Source of the DNA: Kocuria palustris
GTDB lineage: Bacteria > Actinomycetota > Actinomycetes > Actinomycetales > Micrococcaceae
Direction of reading: 5' to 3'
DNA length: 64,000 nt
Assembly: GCF_007666205.1 (NCBI RefSeq)
Contig: NZ_VDOR01000003.1
Location: 70,097 to 134,096, forward strand
Within the stretch, counting starts at the first letter, position 1. Every line of letters begins with the position of its first letter. Of the stretch, positions 26,890 to 35,276 are shown piece by piece. Under the pieces are notes generated by a model. That model saw only the letters and a list, made by a program, of their open reading frames with translations. It was not told the origin of the DNA and ran no database searches. A program made the position numbers and the translations under genes.

Positions 26890-27866
26890 CGGATCCCCCG
26901 TCGGATCAGCTGGAGCTCGGTGCGCAGCGTGGCCGCGGGCCGCACGGGGCTGCCGAGGCCGCGCCGGAGGCAGTTCGCCGCGAAGTTGACGACGCTGGCC
27001 GCGCCGAGCGCCGCCGCCAGCGCACGGGGGCGGCCCCATTTGCCCGCGTAGCGGAAGCGGGAGTCGACGAGCCACTGGCGTCGGCGCCCCGGATCGGACG
27101 AGCCGCCGCCGGCGTGCTCGACCCGCACGGAGGGGATGACGACGGAGGGGACCCCCGCGTGACGCAGCCTCAGCTGGAGGTCCACCTCCTCGCTGTTCAT
27201 GTGGAAGGACTCGTCGAAGCCGCCGATCGCACGGACCTGCGCCACCGGCAGCAGCATGAGCGCACCCATGACCCAGTCCACCGCGATCGGGGCATCGGCC
27301 TCGACCGCCCGCATGTCGTGGCCCACCATCTCGTGCAGGAGCCGGTGGTGGCGCCAGCGCGCCAGCGGGGTCAGCCACTCGGTGACCTGGTGGGCGATCG
27401 TGGGGAAATGCCGCCCGGACCACTGCACGGCTCCACCGGGGCCCACGACCTGGGCACCGATGACGGCGGGCTGCCACGCGGCGGCCTGGTCCAGCAGCGC
27501 GGTGATCTGCTCCCCGTCGATGCGCAGGTCGGAGTTGAGGACCAGGGCCAGCGGGGTCCGCACCTGCTCCAGCCCGGTGTTCACCGCCGCGCCGAACCCT
27601 CCGTTGCGCTCGCGGCGGATGACGCGCACGGCAGGAGCGCCGGCCCCCGCACCGGCATCGCGGGCCCCTGACGGATCGGCAGGGAAGGCATTCCCCGGAA
27701 AGGGGGACGGCGAGCAGTCGTCGGAGATCACGATCTCCTTCAGCCGAGGGGCCGGATGCTCGCGCAGAGCGGTCGCGAGAGCCTGCGCCTCGACCGGGTC
27801 GCCGTAGAAGGGGATGACAGCCGTCACCGCATCTGCCCAGGTCAGCGGAGCCTCGGTGTCCGGCAT
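26877..27866 (-). CDS. Glycosyltransferase, GT2 family (rhamnosyltransferase-like)
   Basis: 329 residues. An upstream ATG at 27974 is in frame, but the one at 27866 is preferred: AAGGGG lies 12 bases upstream and the GT-A fold starts at once (AVTAVIPFYGDP, near residue 14). Then come VISDDCSP, RRERNGGFGAAVNTGLE, LVLNSDLRID (DxD-like NSD near 110), VMGALMLLPVAQVRAIGGFDESFHMNSEEVDLQLRLRHAG near 205, and VRVEHAGGGSS. This matches bacterial rhamnosyl/galactosyl GT2 enzymes such as WbbL. It is the first gene of the ten-gene leftward run and diverges from the Wzz/BY-kinase gene at 28057. Confidence 0.85.
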   Translation of the reverse strand: MPDTEAPLTWADAVTAVIPFYGDPVEAQALATALREHPAPRLKEIVISDDCSPSPFPGNAFPADPSGARDAGAGAGAPAVRVIRRERNGGFGAAVNTGLEQVRTPLALVLNSDLRIDGEQITALLDQAAAWQPAVIGAQVVGPGGAVQWSGRHFPTIAHQVTEWLTPLARWRHHRLLHEMVGHDMRAVEADAPIAVDWVMGALMLLPVAQVRAIGGFDESFHMNSEEVDLQLRLRHAGVPSVVIPSVRVEHAGGGSSDPGRRRQWLVDSRFRYAGKWGRPRALAAALGAASVVNFAANCLRRGLGSPVRPAATLRTELQLIRRGIRCAL

Positions 27867-27958
27867 AGCGCAGTTCAGCCCCTTAGGATCGTTCGGGTGC
27901 GATGACGCACGAGCATCGCCCGCCCCCATCCCCTGTCGGGCAGATGGTCCAGAAATTA

Positions 27959-27967
27959 TCATATACT
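27959..27967 (+). promoter_or_regulatory. -10-like element of the Wzz/BY-kinase operon
   Basis: TATACT (27962-27967) inside an AT-rich stretch that is exceptional in this GC-rich region, 90 bases before the GTG start. It is preceded by TCATATAC (27959-27966), a variant of the TCATACAC element before the genes at 9083 and 31801. No good -35 is seen. Confidence 0.45.
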
Positions 27968-28056
27968 CTTGCATGCACTTCTCGGCGTCGAGGCGGCGTC
28001 CCCGTCCATCGGAGGCCGCCCCCGGTGCCGCCCTCCCCCAGCACAGAAGGCCTCCC

Positions 28057-29733
28057 GTGACTCAGCCGATCATCGCGCCGGATCTGGACAGCACCCCCTC
28101 GATCGCAGATCAGCTGCGCTCGGGGCTGCGGCTGCTCATCATGCACTGGAAGGCGATTCTCGGCATCCTCCTGGCCAGCCTGCTCGTGGCGGGCCTGGTG
28201 ACGCTGCTGATGCCCAAGACGTACTCGGCGACCAGCAAGACCATGGTCGTCGCCGGCGGCGCCACCAGCCTGGCGAACTACGAGACCGCGCAGACCCTGG
28301 CCGCGAGCAAGGCCGAGACCTACAGTGCGGCGGTCGGCTCCCCCGAGGTCGATGCACTGGCCCAGGAGCGCCTCGGCGGCGTGGAGCCCTCCGGCGTCGA
28401 CGTCTCGGTCGCCCCCGGCACCACCGAGATCGATGTGGTCGGCCGGGCCTCGACGCCCGAGGACGCGGTGGTCGTGGCCGACGCCTATGCCGAGGCCCTC
28501 TCCGAGCACGCCGCCTCGATCGAGGCGACGATGGCCCAGGGCCAGGAGGTCCCCACCGGCGAGGACGCGGAGGGGATGACCGAGCAGGAGCTGGCCGTCC
28601 AGGAGGCCATCGTCGACGGCAACCTCGTCCAGATCGTCCCGCTGAGCAGCGCGACGCCTCCTGCGAGCCCGTCGTCGCCGGACCTGCAGCGCAATCTGCT
28701 GATCGGGCTGGCCGCGGGGCTCGTGCTGTCCCTGCTCTACGTCTTCCTCCGGCATGCCTTCGATCGCAAGATCCGCTCCGGCGATGCCGTCGAGGCGCAG
28801 ACCGGCCTGCCGCTGCTGGGCACCATCCCGGTGGACTCCCGCCTGTCCGGCTCGCGTCAGCTCGTGCCGCTGAAGACCTCGCGCAAGGACAACCGCGGCT
28901 GGGCCACGGCCGAGGCCCTGCGCCTGCTGCGCACGAACCTCGCCTTCTCCAATGTGGACCGCCCGCCGCGCTCGATCGTGGTGACCTCGTCCATCTCCGG
29001 CGAGGGCAAGTCGGCCGTGACCGCCAACCTGGCCTCCGCCCTGGGCGCTGCGGGTCAGCCCACCCTCGTGATCGACGCCGACCTGCGCCGGCCCATGCAG
29101 GCCGAGTTCTTCGGCGTCCCGGGCGGGGCCGGGCTCACCGACGTCCTCTCCGGCGGCGCCCGCGTCGAGGACGTCCTGCAGCCGGGCCCGCAGGGCTCCA
29201 ACCTGTGGGTGCTGACCTCCGGGCGCACTCCCCCGAACCCCTCCGAGCTGCTCGGCTCCGAGTCCATGCGCACGCTGATCGCCGAGCTCTCGCGCGAGTT
29301 CACCGTCCTGCTGGACACGCCCCCGGTCCTGCCGGTCACGGATGCCGCCGTCCTCGCCCGCAGCGCCGACGGCGTGATCCTGGTGGGCCAGGCCGGACGC
29401 ACCAACCTCGAGGACATCCGCAAGGCGGTCGCCCGCCTCCGCGGGCTCAACGTGACGATGCTGGGCGTCGTGGTCAACCGCGTGCCGCGCAAGGGCTCGG
29501 CGGCCAAGAGCTACGGCCACTACTCGGACACCTACTACTACGCCCGCAACGGCGAGTCCCGCAGGAAGTCCCGCTCGGAGAGGTCCGAGCGCTCGGGCTC
29601 CTCCGCGGCGTCGACGTCCGCGGCGGCGGCCCCCGAGGTCGGGACGGCGCCCCAGCAGACGGCCGAGCCGGTCGGCTCGTCGACGACCGAGGCCCCGGAC
29701 GGGCCCTGGGGCGGCGACGCCCGCAGCAGCTGA
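28057..29733 (+). CDS. Polysaccharide co-polymerase/tyrosine kinase (Wzz domain plus BY-kinase)
   Basis: 558 residues from the GTG at 28057, with AGAAGG six bases upstream. Membrane segments lie near residues 31-50 (AILGILLASLLVAGLVTLLM) and 212-230 (LLIGLAAGLVLSLLYVFL), enclosing the Wzz-type extracytoplasmic domain that sets chain length. The cytoplasmic kinase follows: Walker A SGEGKSAVTANLA near 315, Walker A' VIDADLRRP near 340, Walker B TVLLDTPPVLP near 416. A tyrosine cluster YGHYSDTYYY near 486-495 is the expected autophosphorylation tail, followed by a Ser/Arg- and Ala-rich end. This single-chain layout is the actinobacterial/proteobacterial type. The cognate phosphatase is at 30950. 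Confidence 0.92.
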   Translation: MTQPIIAPDLDSTPSIADQLRSGLRLLIMHWKAILGILLASLLVAGLVTLLMPKTYSATSKTMVVAGGATSLANYETAQTLAASKAETYSAAVGSPEVDALAQERLGGVEPSGVDVSVAPGTTEIDVVGRASTPEDAVVVADAYAEALSEHAASIEATMAQGQEVPTGEDAEGMTEQELAVQEAIVDGNLVQIVPLSSATPPASPSSPDLQRNLLIGLAAGLVLSLLYVFLRHAFDRKIRSGDAVEAQTGLPLLGTIPVDSRLSGSRQLVPLKTSRKDNRGWATAEALRLLRTNLAFSNVDRPPRSIVVTSSISGEGKSAVTANLASALGAAGQPTLVIDADLRRPMQAEFFGVPGGAGLTDVLSGGARVEDVLQPGPQGSNLWVLTSGRTPPNPSELLGSESMRTLIAELSREFTVLLDTPPVLPVTDAAVLARSADGVILVGQAGRTNLEDIRKAVARLRGLNVTMLGVVVNRVPRKGSAAKSYGHYSDTYYYARNGESRRKSRSERSERSGSSAASTSAAAAPEVGTAPQQTAEPVGSSTTEAPDGPWGGDARSS

Positions 29734-29760
29734 TCCGACGACGCCCCGAATGAGGACCCC

Positions 29761-30984
29761 ATGAGCCAGCAGCCCCGGCACGAGCAGACCGTCGAGCTGG
29801 CCCTGGGGACGCGGACCGTGCTGTCGGTCACCGGGCTGGACGAGCAGGAGGCGCGCGTCCTGCGCCGGGACTGGAGCCGCTGCCTGGCACCCGCCGAGGA
29901 TCCGGCACGGGTGCGCTCGGTCGAGCTCGCCCGACGGGGCCCGCAGGGCGAGGCGCTGCCGTGGCCGGACTTCCACGAGGAGCTCGTCCAGCGGGCCACG
30001 CGCGAGACCATCGAGGACGGCCGGGGCCGTCGCCTGCTGCTGCATGCCGCAGCCCTGGCGGGACCGGACGGCCGGGCCGTCGTCCTCGCCGCGGCCAGCG
30101 GGACGGGCAAGACGACGGCGGCGCGGCGACTCGGCCGGCATCTGGGCTATCTCAGCGATGAGACCGCCGCCATCGAGCCGGCCGGGCAGGAGCCCCCGGA
30201 GATCGTCCCGTTCCCCAAGCCCCTGTCGGTCCTGGACGGCTCCGGGCTGCGGCCCAAGCACCAGACCGGGCCCGATGAGCTCGGACTGCTGCCGGCCCCC
30301 GACTCCCGACTCGCGGCGCTGGCCGTGCTCGAGCGGGTCCCGCCCGAGGCGCTGGAGCGACCCGCGGCGGAGGACCTGCCGCTGCACCGGGCGCTCGAGC
30401 TGCTCGTGCCGCAGACCTCGTCGCTGGCCGAGCTGGACCGCGGGGTGCTGCGGCTCATCCGGGTGATCGAGCAGGCCGGGGGCGTGCGCCTGCTGCGCTA
30501 CTCCGAGGCCGAGCAGCTGGACGAGCTGATCCGCCAGGCCCTGGACCAGGGCTGTCGGCCCGCCCGCGCTCCGGCGCACACGGCCCGGCCCCTTCCGGAG
30601 GCCGAGCTGGCGCCCCCGGTCGGCGAGCCCGCCCCGGGCTACGGGATGCTGCGCCGGCGTGCTGTCAGCGATGCCGTCGAGCTCGAGTGCCCGTCGCCCG
30701 TGCTGGCGCTGCTGCGCGGGCGCAGCTTCCACCTGATCGCCGGTCTCGGCGAGGCGCTGTGGCGCGCCGCCCCGGGCTGGATCCCCCTGGATCGGGCCGT
30801 CGAGCAGCTGTGCGCCGATCCGCAGGCGCCGCCGGGGGCCCGCGGGCTCGTGCTGGACGCCGTCCGGCAGCTCGCGGAGCAGGGGGTCATGGAGCTCTCG
30901 GGCCCGCCCTCCGCGCTGGGGCTGATCCCCTCGCCCGGAGCGCAGGCCCTCAGCCCCGGCGCATGCGACGCTCCCACATCGTGA
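29761..30984 (+). CDS. HPr kinase-like P-loop protein with C-terminal PqqD-like domain
   Basis: 407 residues. Residues about 85-290 resemble the C-terminal ATPase of HPr kinase/phosphorylase: AAASGTGKTTAARRLGRHLGY with the P-loop near 110-118, then LSDETAAIEP near 130 (the conserved S-D-E/D after Walker A), PFPKPLSVLDGS (the family's P-[KR]-P motif) and FELVP-like LELLVPQTSSLAEL. No HPr-type substrate gene is nearby. Residues about 310-400 look like a PqqD fold (FHLIAGLGEALWR, ... VRQLAEQGVMEL). It follows the BY-kinase by 27 bases and overlaps the convergent phosphatase gene by 35. It probably works with the NTP_transf_5 and PqqD-like proteins at 14968-16154. The phosphorylation target is unknown. 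Confidence 0.65.
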   Translation: MSQQPRHEQTVELALGTRTVLSVTGLDEQEARVLRRDWSRCLAPAEDPARVRSVELARRGPQGEALPWPDFHEELVQRATRETIEDGRGRRLLLHAAALAGPDGRAVVLAAASGTGKTTAARRLGRHLGYLSDETAAIEPAGQEPPEIVPFPKPLSVLDGSGLRPKHQTGPDELGLLPAPDSRLAALAVLERVPPEALERPAAEDLPLHRALELLVPQTSSLAELDRGVLRLIRVIEQAGGVRLLRYSEAEQLDELIRQALDQGCRPARAPAHTARPLPEAELAPPVGEPAPGYGMLRRRAVSDAVELECPSPVLALLRGRSFHLIAGLGEALWRAAPGWIPLDRAVEQLCADPQAPPGARGLVLDAVRQLAEQGVMELSGPPSALGLIPSPGAQALSPGACDAPTS

Positions 30985-31537
30985 CCGTCTCGACCGCGGC
31001 GTCGAGCTCGCGAGCCATCCTGCCGAAGGCCTCGGGGCCCTGCCGATAGGGATCGGCCACCTCGAGGGCCCGGCTGCGGACCTGGGCCCGCAGCGGCGCC
31101 AGGGCATCGGGCAGCCGCTCCCACCGCGTGCGCGAGCGCCGCGGCCCGTCCCCGCCGCGCAGACCGGCCTCCGGGAGCGCGCCCTGGGCCTCCAGCAGCG
31201 CGGCGAACTCCCGCACCGTGAACACGCGCTTGAGGGCTCCGGGGACCAGCTCGACCACTGCCCGCCGGTGGGCGAGCTCGGCGGTCAGCACGATCTGGGC
31301 CGCCCGCACCTCGGCCTCCTCCAGATCCCGGGCGCGGAAGCTCCCGCCGTCGATCCCCCGGCGCGCCAGCTCCCGGCGGCTGCCCGGCTCCATGGGTGCG
31401 CCGAGCAGCGCGGCGGTGCCCGTGCTGCGGACCTCGAATCCGCCCGGGGCCGTCTCCTCGAGCGCGGCCTGCAGCCGACGCTCCAGATAGGGGGAGCGGC
31501 ACACGTTGCCCGTGCACACGGCCAGGATGCGGATCAT
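30950..31537 (-). CDS. Low-molecular-weight protein-tyrosine phosphatase (Wzb-like)
   Basis: 195 residues. The catalytic loop CTGNVCRS occupies residues 8-15 (C-x5-R-S), and the general-acid aspartate is in DPYRQG near 163, both as required for LMW phosphatases. It is 30-50 residues longer than E. coli Wzb because of an Arg/Gly-rich insert near 125-140. It should dephosphorylate the tyrosine cluster of the BY-kinase at 28057 and so regulate chain elongation. It is transcribed toward the kinase operon, and its last 35 bases overlap the HPr-kinase-like gene tail to tail. Confidence 0.9.
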   Translation of the reverse strand: MIRILAVCTGNVCRSPYLERRLQAALEETAPGGFEVRSTGTAALLGAPMEPGSRRELARRGIDGGSFRARDLEEAEVRAAQIVLTAELAHRRAVVELVPGALKRVFTVREFAALLEAQGALPEAGLRGGDGPRRSRTRWERLPDALAPLRAQVRSRALEVADPYRQGPEAFGRMARELDAAVETVTMWERRMRRG

Positions 31538-31594
31538 GGCTGCCCATTATCCCGGGATGCGCATCGGTCGACGACCAGCGCCCCCCCTCGGCGG

Positions 31595-31643
31595 ATGCGT
31601 TGTCCCCTGATATGGGTTCCGGTAGGATGACATGACAACGCAT
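31595..31643 (+). promoter_or_regulatory. Promoter of the priming transferase gene flanked by a 10-bp inverted repeat
   Basis: TTGTCC (31600-31605) and TAGGAT (31623-31628) are 17 bases apart, a good actinobacterial promoter with a predicted start near 31635 and a leader of about 165 bases. The perfect inverted repeat ATGCGTTGTC (31595-31604) / GACAACGCAT (31634-31643) brackets the promoter, covering the -35 and the start point, as an operator would. Confidence 0.55.
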
Positions 31644-31678
31644 GGAATCGTTGAGGGTCGCGTATTCTCGTTGCGTTC

Positions 31679-31686
31679 TCATACAC
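31679..31686 (+). promoter_or_regulatory. TCATACAC element upstream of the priming transferase
   Basis: TCATACAC (31679-31686), 115 bases before the GTG start, matches 8988-8995 exactly and 27959-27966 in seven of eight positions. It could be a -10 region (CATACAC) or a protein-binding site. The nearby TATTCT (31663-31668) is another -10-like hexamer. Confidence 0.35.
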
Positions 31687-31800
31687 GTCGACGACCCGGT
31701 CGTCGACGGCGGCCGCCCCCGAGGCCGCGATGGGTGAAACGGGCTCCCCGTCTGTCCTCGCGCACGCACGAGCCCCCCACGTGATCCGCAGGACTCCCCC

Positions 31801-33354
31801 GTGAAGCAGACTTCCGCCCCCGAGCGCGACCGCGCCCCGGCACAGCCCGGCGCCTCGGTCGCCGACCCGTGGACGTTCGACCGACCGTGGCACCGCCATC
31901 TGCTGCGCACCGTCCGGCTCGTGGATCTCGGCGCGCTCGGCGCAGCGGCCGTGATCAGCCACCTCGTGCGCTTCGGCCCCGACCCCGCCGCCACGAGCCC
32001 GGGCGGGCTGCCCTACGCACTGATCTCGCTGACGGTCATCGCCGTGTGGTGGATGGCCCTGGGGCTCAGCGACTCGCGCAGCCTCCGCCTGCTCGGCACC
32101 GGCTCCGCGGAGTACCGGGCCGTCGTCAACGGCTCGATCGCCGTCTACCTCCTGGCCACGACGACGAGCTACCTGCTGCTGCTCCAGCTCGCCCGCGGCT
32201 ACGTCGTGGTGCTGTTCCCCCTGGGAGTCGCGCTGCTGCTCCTGGGGCGACGGCAGGTCCGCGTGCGGCTGTCCCGCGCCCGCGCCGAGGGCCGCGGCCT
32301 GCGCCGGGTCATGCTGGTCGGCGGCGCCGGGTCGGTCGCGGCCATCGGCCGGGCCATGGACCGCACCCCGTCTGCGGGCTACCGCCCCGTGGCCCTCGTG
32401 CTCCCCGACGGCGGAGTCCCCCACGACGCCGAGCTGCCGGCTCTGCGCGGGCGCCAGGACGTCCCCGGGATCGTCGCGATGGCCCGCGGCACCGGGGCCG
32501 AGGCCGTCGCGCTGACCGGCTCCGATCCGCTGCCCAGCGAGACCCTCAACGACCTGACCTGGGCCCTGCACGAAGCCGGCATCACCGTCATCATGGCCCC
32601 GTCGCTGATGGGCATCACCAGCCCGCGCACGGTGCACCAGCCCTTGGCGGGCATGGCGCTGATCCAGCTGCCGGCCCCCGAGAGCGCCGGCTGGCGGGCG
32701 ACGTCCAAGCGCCTGTTCGACGCCGCGGTGGCGGCGCTCGGCCTGATCGCCGTGGCCCCCCTGCTGCTCCTGCTGTGCGTGCTGATCCGGATGGACAGCC
32801 CCGGCCCGGCGATCTTCCGCCAGGAGCGCGTGGGCCGCGACGGGCGCACCTTCCAGATCCTCAAGCTGCGCACCATGGTGACCGACGCGGAGGACCGTCT
32901 CGCCGAGCTGATGGTGCGGGAGCAGTACTCGGGCGACGGCCTGTTCAAGATGGCGCAGGATCCCCGCATCACCCGCGTCGGCGCGCTGCTGCGCCGCACG
33001 AGCCTGGACGAGCTGCCGCAGCTGATCAACATCCTGCGCGGCGACATGAGCCTCGTGGGGCCGCGGCCTCCCCTGCCCCGCGAGGTGGCCCTGTACGACA
33101 CCCGCACCCGCGGCCGCCTGCTGGTCCGCCCCGGGCTGACCGGCCTGTGGCAGATCTCCGGGCGCTCGGACCTGTCATGGGACGACTCGGTGCGCCTGGA
33201 CCTGCTCTACGTCGAGCAGTGGTCGATGGTCCAGGACCTGCTCATCCTGCTGCGCACGGGACGCGCCGTCATCACGGGCCGCGGCGCCTACTGGGCCGCC
33301 GCGGTCCCAGCGCCCTCCGCGCGCGGCGAAGGACGCCGCCGACACCGATCGTGA
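31801..33354 (+). CDS. Undecaprenyl-phosphate hexose-1-phosphate transferase (priming enzyme)
   Basis: 517 residues from the GTG at 31801. The N-terminal half has four to five membrane segments (for example LVDLGALGAAAVISHLV, LPYALISLTVIAVWWMALG) and a CoA-binding-like Rossmann domain (VMLVGGAGSVAAIGRAMD near 175). After a further membrane helix (AAVAALGLIAVAPLLLLLCVLI near 310) comes the catalytic bacterial sugar transferase domain: FRQERVGRDGRTFQILKLRTM, RTSLDELPQLINILRGDMSLVGPRPPLP near 400, and RPGLTGLWQISGRS. It transfers a hexose-1-phosphate to the polyprenyl carrier, the first committed step for the repeat unit. Galactose or glucose specificity is not determinable here. It is the rightmost gene of the polysaccharide block. 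Confidence 0.93.
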   Translation: MKQTSAPERDRAPAQPGASVADPWTFDRPWHRHLLRTVRLVDLGALGAAAVISHLVRFGPDPAATSPGGLPYALISLTVIAVWWMALGLSDSRSLRLLGTGSAEYRAVVNGSIAVYLLATTTSYLLLLQLARGYVVVLFPLGVALLLLGRRQVRVRLSRARAEGRGLRRVMLVGGAGSVAAIGRAMDRTPSAGYRPVALVLPDGGVPHDAELPALRGRQDVPGIVAMARGTGAEAVALTGSDPLPSETLNDLTWALHEAGITVIMAPSLMGITSPRTVHQPLAGMALIQLPAPESAGWRATSKRLFDAAVAALGLIAVAPLLLLLCVLIRMDSPGPAIFRQERVGRDGRTFQILKLRTMVTDAEDRLAELMVREQYSGDGLFKMAQDPRITRVGALLRRTSLDELPQLINILRGDMSLVGPRPPLPREVALYDTRTRGRLLVRPGLTGLWQISGRSDLSWDDSVRLDLLYVEQWSMVQDLLILLRTGRAVITGRGAYWAAAVPAPSARGEGRRRHRS

Positions 33355-33372
33355 TCGGCGTCGGCGGCGTCC
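33331..33372 (+). terminator. Long hairpin at the 3' end of the polysaccharide block
   Basis: Arms 33331-33350 and 33353-33372 pair over 20 bases with a single mismatch around a two-base loop. The stop codon of the priming transferase (33352-33354) is inside the hairpin, and the left arm is coding. It can terminate transcription from either side between this gene and the convergent DUF4233 gene. Confidence 0.7.
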
Positions 33373-33400
33373 TCCCACCGCATCCCGGGGCCGGGCGGGC

Positions 33401-33850
33401 TCAGTCCAGCCCGTGCTCCCGGTCCCACGCGAGCTCGGCCTCGTAGCGCTCGCGCTTCTCGCGATCCAGGCGCCGGCCCGTGCGCAGGGAGTACCACCAC
33501 AGCACGACGAACAGCGCGCCGATCAGGAACATGGCGGGGAGGATGAACCCGGTGGCCAGCAGGACGGCCTGCAGGACCCAGCCGAAGGCCGGGCCCCAGG
33601 ACCTGCTGACGCGGCCGGCGGCCACGACGAACAGCGCCGCCAGGACCACGGCGCCGATCAGCGCCGCGACGCGCCCGGGGTGGCCCTCGCCCCACAGCCC
33701 GAACAGCGCCAGGCCCCCGAAGAACGCGACGAACGCCTCCATGAGCAGGGTCGTGGCCCCGAACATGACCGTCACGGAGGCCGGCTTCTTGCGCTGCCCG
33801 GGGCGCCATTCCCGCTGGGCCCGGCTGAGTCCGCGCTTGCGCTGAGCCAT
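33401..33850 (-). CDS. DUF4233 membrane protein
   Basis: 149 residues. After a basic N-terminus (RKRGLSRAQREWRPGQRKK) come four hydrophobic segments: FGATTLLMEAFVAFFGGLAL, AALIGAVVLAALFVV, WGPAFGWVLQAVLLATGFIL and MFLIGALFVVLWWYSL. The end is charged. The pattern and the position immediately after folC fit the DUF4233 family, whose genes sit between folC and ndk in many actinobacteria. Function is unknown. In this genome its usual partner ndk is 30 kb away. Confidence 0.75.
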   Translation of the reverse strand: MAQRKRGLSRAQREWRPGQRKKPASVTVMFGATTLLMEAFVAFFGGLALFGLWGEGHPGRVAALIGAVVLAALFVVAAGRVSRSWGPAFGWVLQAVLLATGFILPAMFLIGALFVVLWWYSLRTGRRLDREKRERYEAELAWDREHGLD

Positions 33851-33854
33851 CGGC

Positions 33855-35276
33855 TCACCTCCCCAGGATCTCGCGGGCCTCGCCCGCGACGGTGATGGAC
33901 CCGGTGATCAGCACCGCTGACTCGCCCGTGCCGCCGGCCTCGCCCCGGGCAGCGGCCAGGGCCGCCTCGACGGCCTCGCCGACGGTCTCGGCCGTGCGCA
34001 CGGAGGCCTCGTCGTAGCCCAGGGCGATCGCGGCCTCGGCCAGCTCCTCCGGAGCCACGGCGCGCGGAGAGCCCGACCGGGTGAACCACCACTGGGTGCT
34101 CGCGTGGCCGTAGCCGTCGTGCAGGGCCCGCAGGATGCCGTCGACGTCCTTGTCGGCCAGCACTCCCACGACCGCGTAGAGCCGCTCCGGGTGGAAGGCC
34201 TCCACGAGCCCCTCCGCGCTGGCCTTCACGCCGTGCGGGTTGTGCCCGGCATCGAGGATCACCGGCGGCGACGGCCGGAGCAGCTCGAGCCGCCCGGGCG
34301 AGGTCATGGCCGCGAAGGCATCGCGGACGACCTCGATGTCCAGGGCCTTCTCGCCGCCGCCCACGAAGGCCTCGACGGCGGCCACGGCCAGGGCGGCGTT
34401 CTCGGCCTGGTGCGCGCCGAGGATCGGCAGCAGCAGCTCGTCGTACTCCCCCGCCAGACCCCGGATGGAGACCTGCTGGCCGCCCACGCCGGGGACCCGC
34501 TCGGAGGGGCCGAACTCGACGCCCTCGAAGCGGAAGGGGATCCCCAGCTCCCGAGCGCGATCGAGCAGGACGTCGGCGACCTCGGGCTGCTGGGCCGCGG
34601 AGACCAGGAAGCCGTCCGGCTTCAGGATCCCGGCCTTCTCGTGGGCGATGTCCTCCTCGGTGTCGCCGAGCAGATCGGTGTGGTCCAGGTCGATCGGGGT
34701 GACGACCGAGACGGCGGCGTCGGCCACGTTGGTGGCATCCCACTGACCGCCCAGGCCCACTTCCAGGACCACGATGTCGACGGGGGCGTCGGCGAAGATC
34801 GCGAAGCCCAGGACCGTCAGCAGCTCGAAGTAGGTCAGCCGGGGCTTCCCCTCGGCCTCCAGGCCGGAGTCCACGACCGAGATCAGCGGCGCGATCTCGG
34901 AGAACACCCGCACGAACGTCTCCTCGGTCACCGGAGAGCCGTCCACGCAGATCCGCTCGGTGACCGACTGCAGGTGCGGCGACGTGTAGCGGCCCACGCG
35001 CAGGTCCTGCGCGAGCAGCAGGGCCTCGATCATCCTCGCCGTCGACGTCTTGCCGTTGGTGCCGGTGATGTGGATGACCGGGGTCGCGCGATGCGGGTCG
35101 CCGAGCAGCTCGACGGCCTGCTCGACCGCCTCCATGCGCGGCTGCATGGCGGATTCCGGCGCGCGGGCCAGCAGCTGCCGGTAGACGTCCTCGACCGATC
35201 CGACCGTCGGGGCGGCCCAGACCGAGTCGTCCTGCGACAGCTGCGAGGCGCCCAGGTCCGAGGGATCGCTGCTCAT
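33855..35276 (-). CDS. folC: Dihydrofolate synthase/folylpolyglutamate synthase
   Basis: 473 residues, normal for FolC of actinobacteria. [21 protein letters not shown] near residue 66 is the ATP-binding loop, followed by [16 protein letters not shown], the metal-binding E/H region in [43 protein letters not shown] near 175 (given here as the [10 protein letters not shown] core) and [13 protein letters not shown] near 350. It adds glutamate to dihydropteroate and to folates. The start overlaps the ileS stop by four bases and its stop is five bases from DUF4233, so all three form one leftward operon. Confidence 0.95.
   Translation of the reverse strand: MSSDPSDLGASQLSQDDSVWAAPTVGSVEDVYRQLLARAPESAMQPRMEAVEQAVELLGDPHRATPVIHITGTNGKTSTARMIEALLLAQDLRVGRYTSPHLQSVTERICVDGSPVTEETFVRVFSEIAPLISVVDSGLEAEGKPRLTYFELLTVLGFAIFADAPVDIVVLEVGLGGQWDATNVADAAVSVVTPIDLDHTDLLGDTEEDIAHEKAGILKPDGFLVSAAQQPEVADVLLDRARELGIPFRFEGVEFGPSERVPGVGGQQVSIRGLAGEYDELLLPILGAHQAENAALAVAAVEAFVGGGEKALDIEVVRDAFAAMTSPGRLELLRPSPPVILDAGHNPHGVKASAEGLVEAFHPERLYAVVGVLADKDVDGILRALHDGYGHASTQWWFTRSGSPRAVAPEELAEAAIALGYDEASVRTAETVGEAVEAALAAARGEAGGTGESAVLITGSITVAGEAREILGR

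Noticed and set aside
20626-27051. A 2141-codon open frame on the plus strand opposite the leftward glycosyltransferase run
   Set aside because: It is the antisense shadow of genes at 20776-26889; composition is Gly/Arg/His/Pro-rich and has no domain pattern. Long spurious frames are expected at this GC content.
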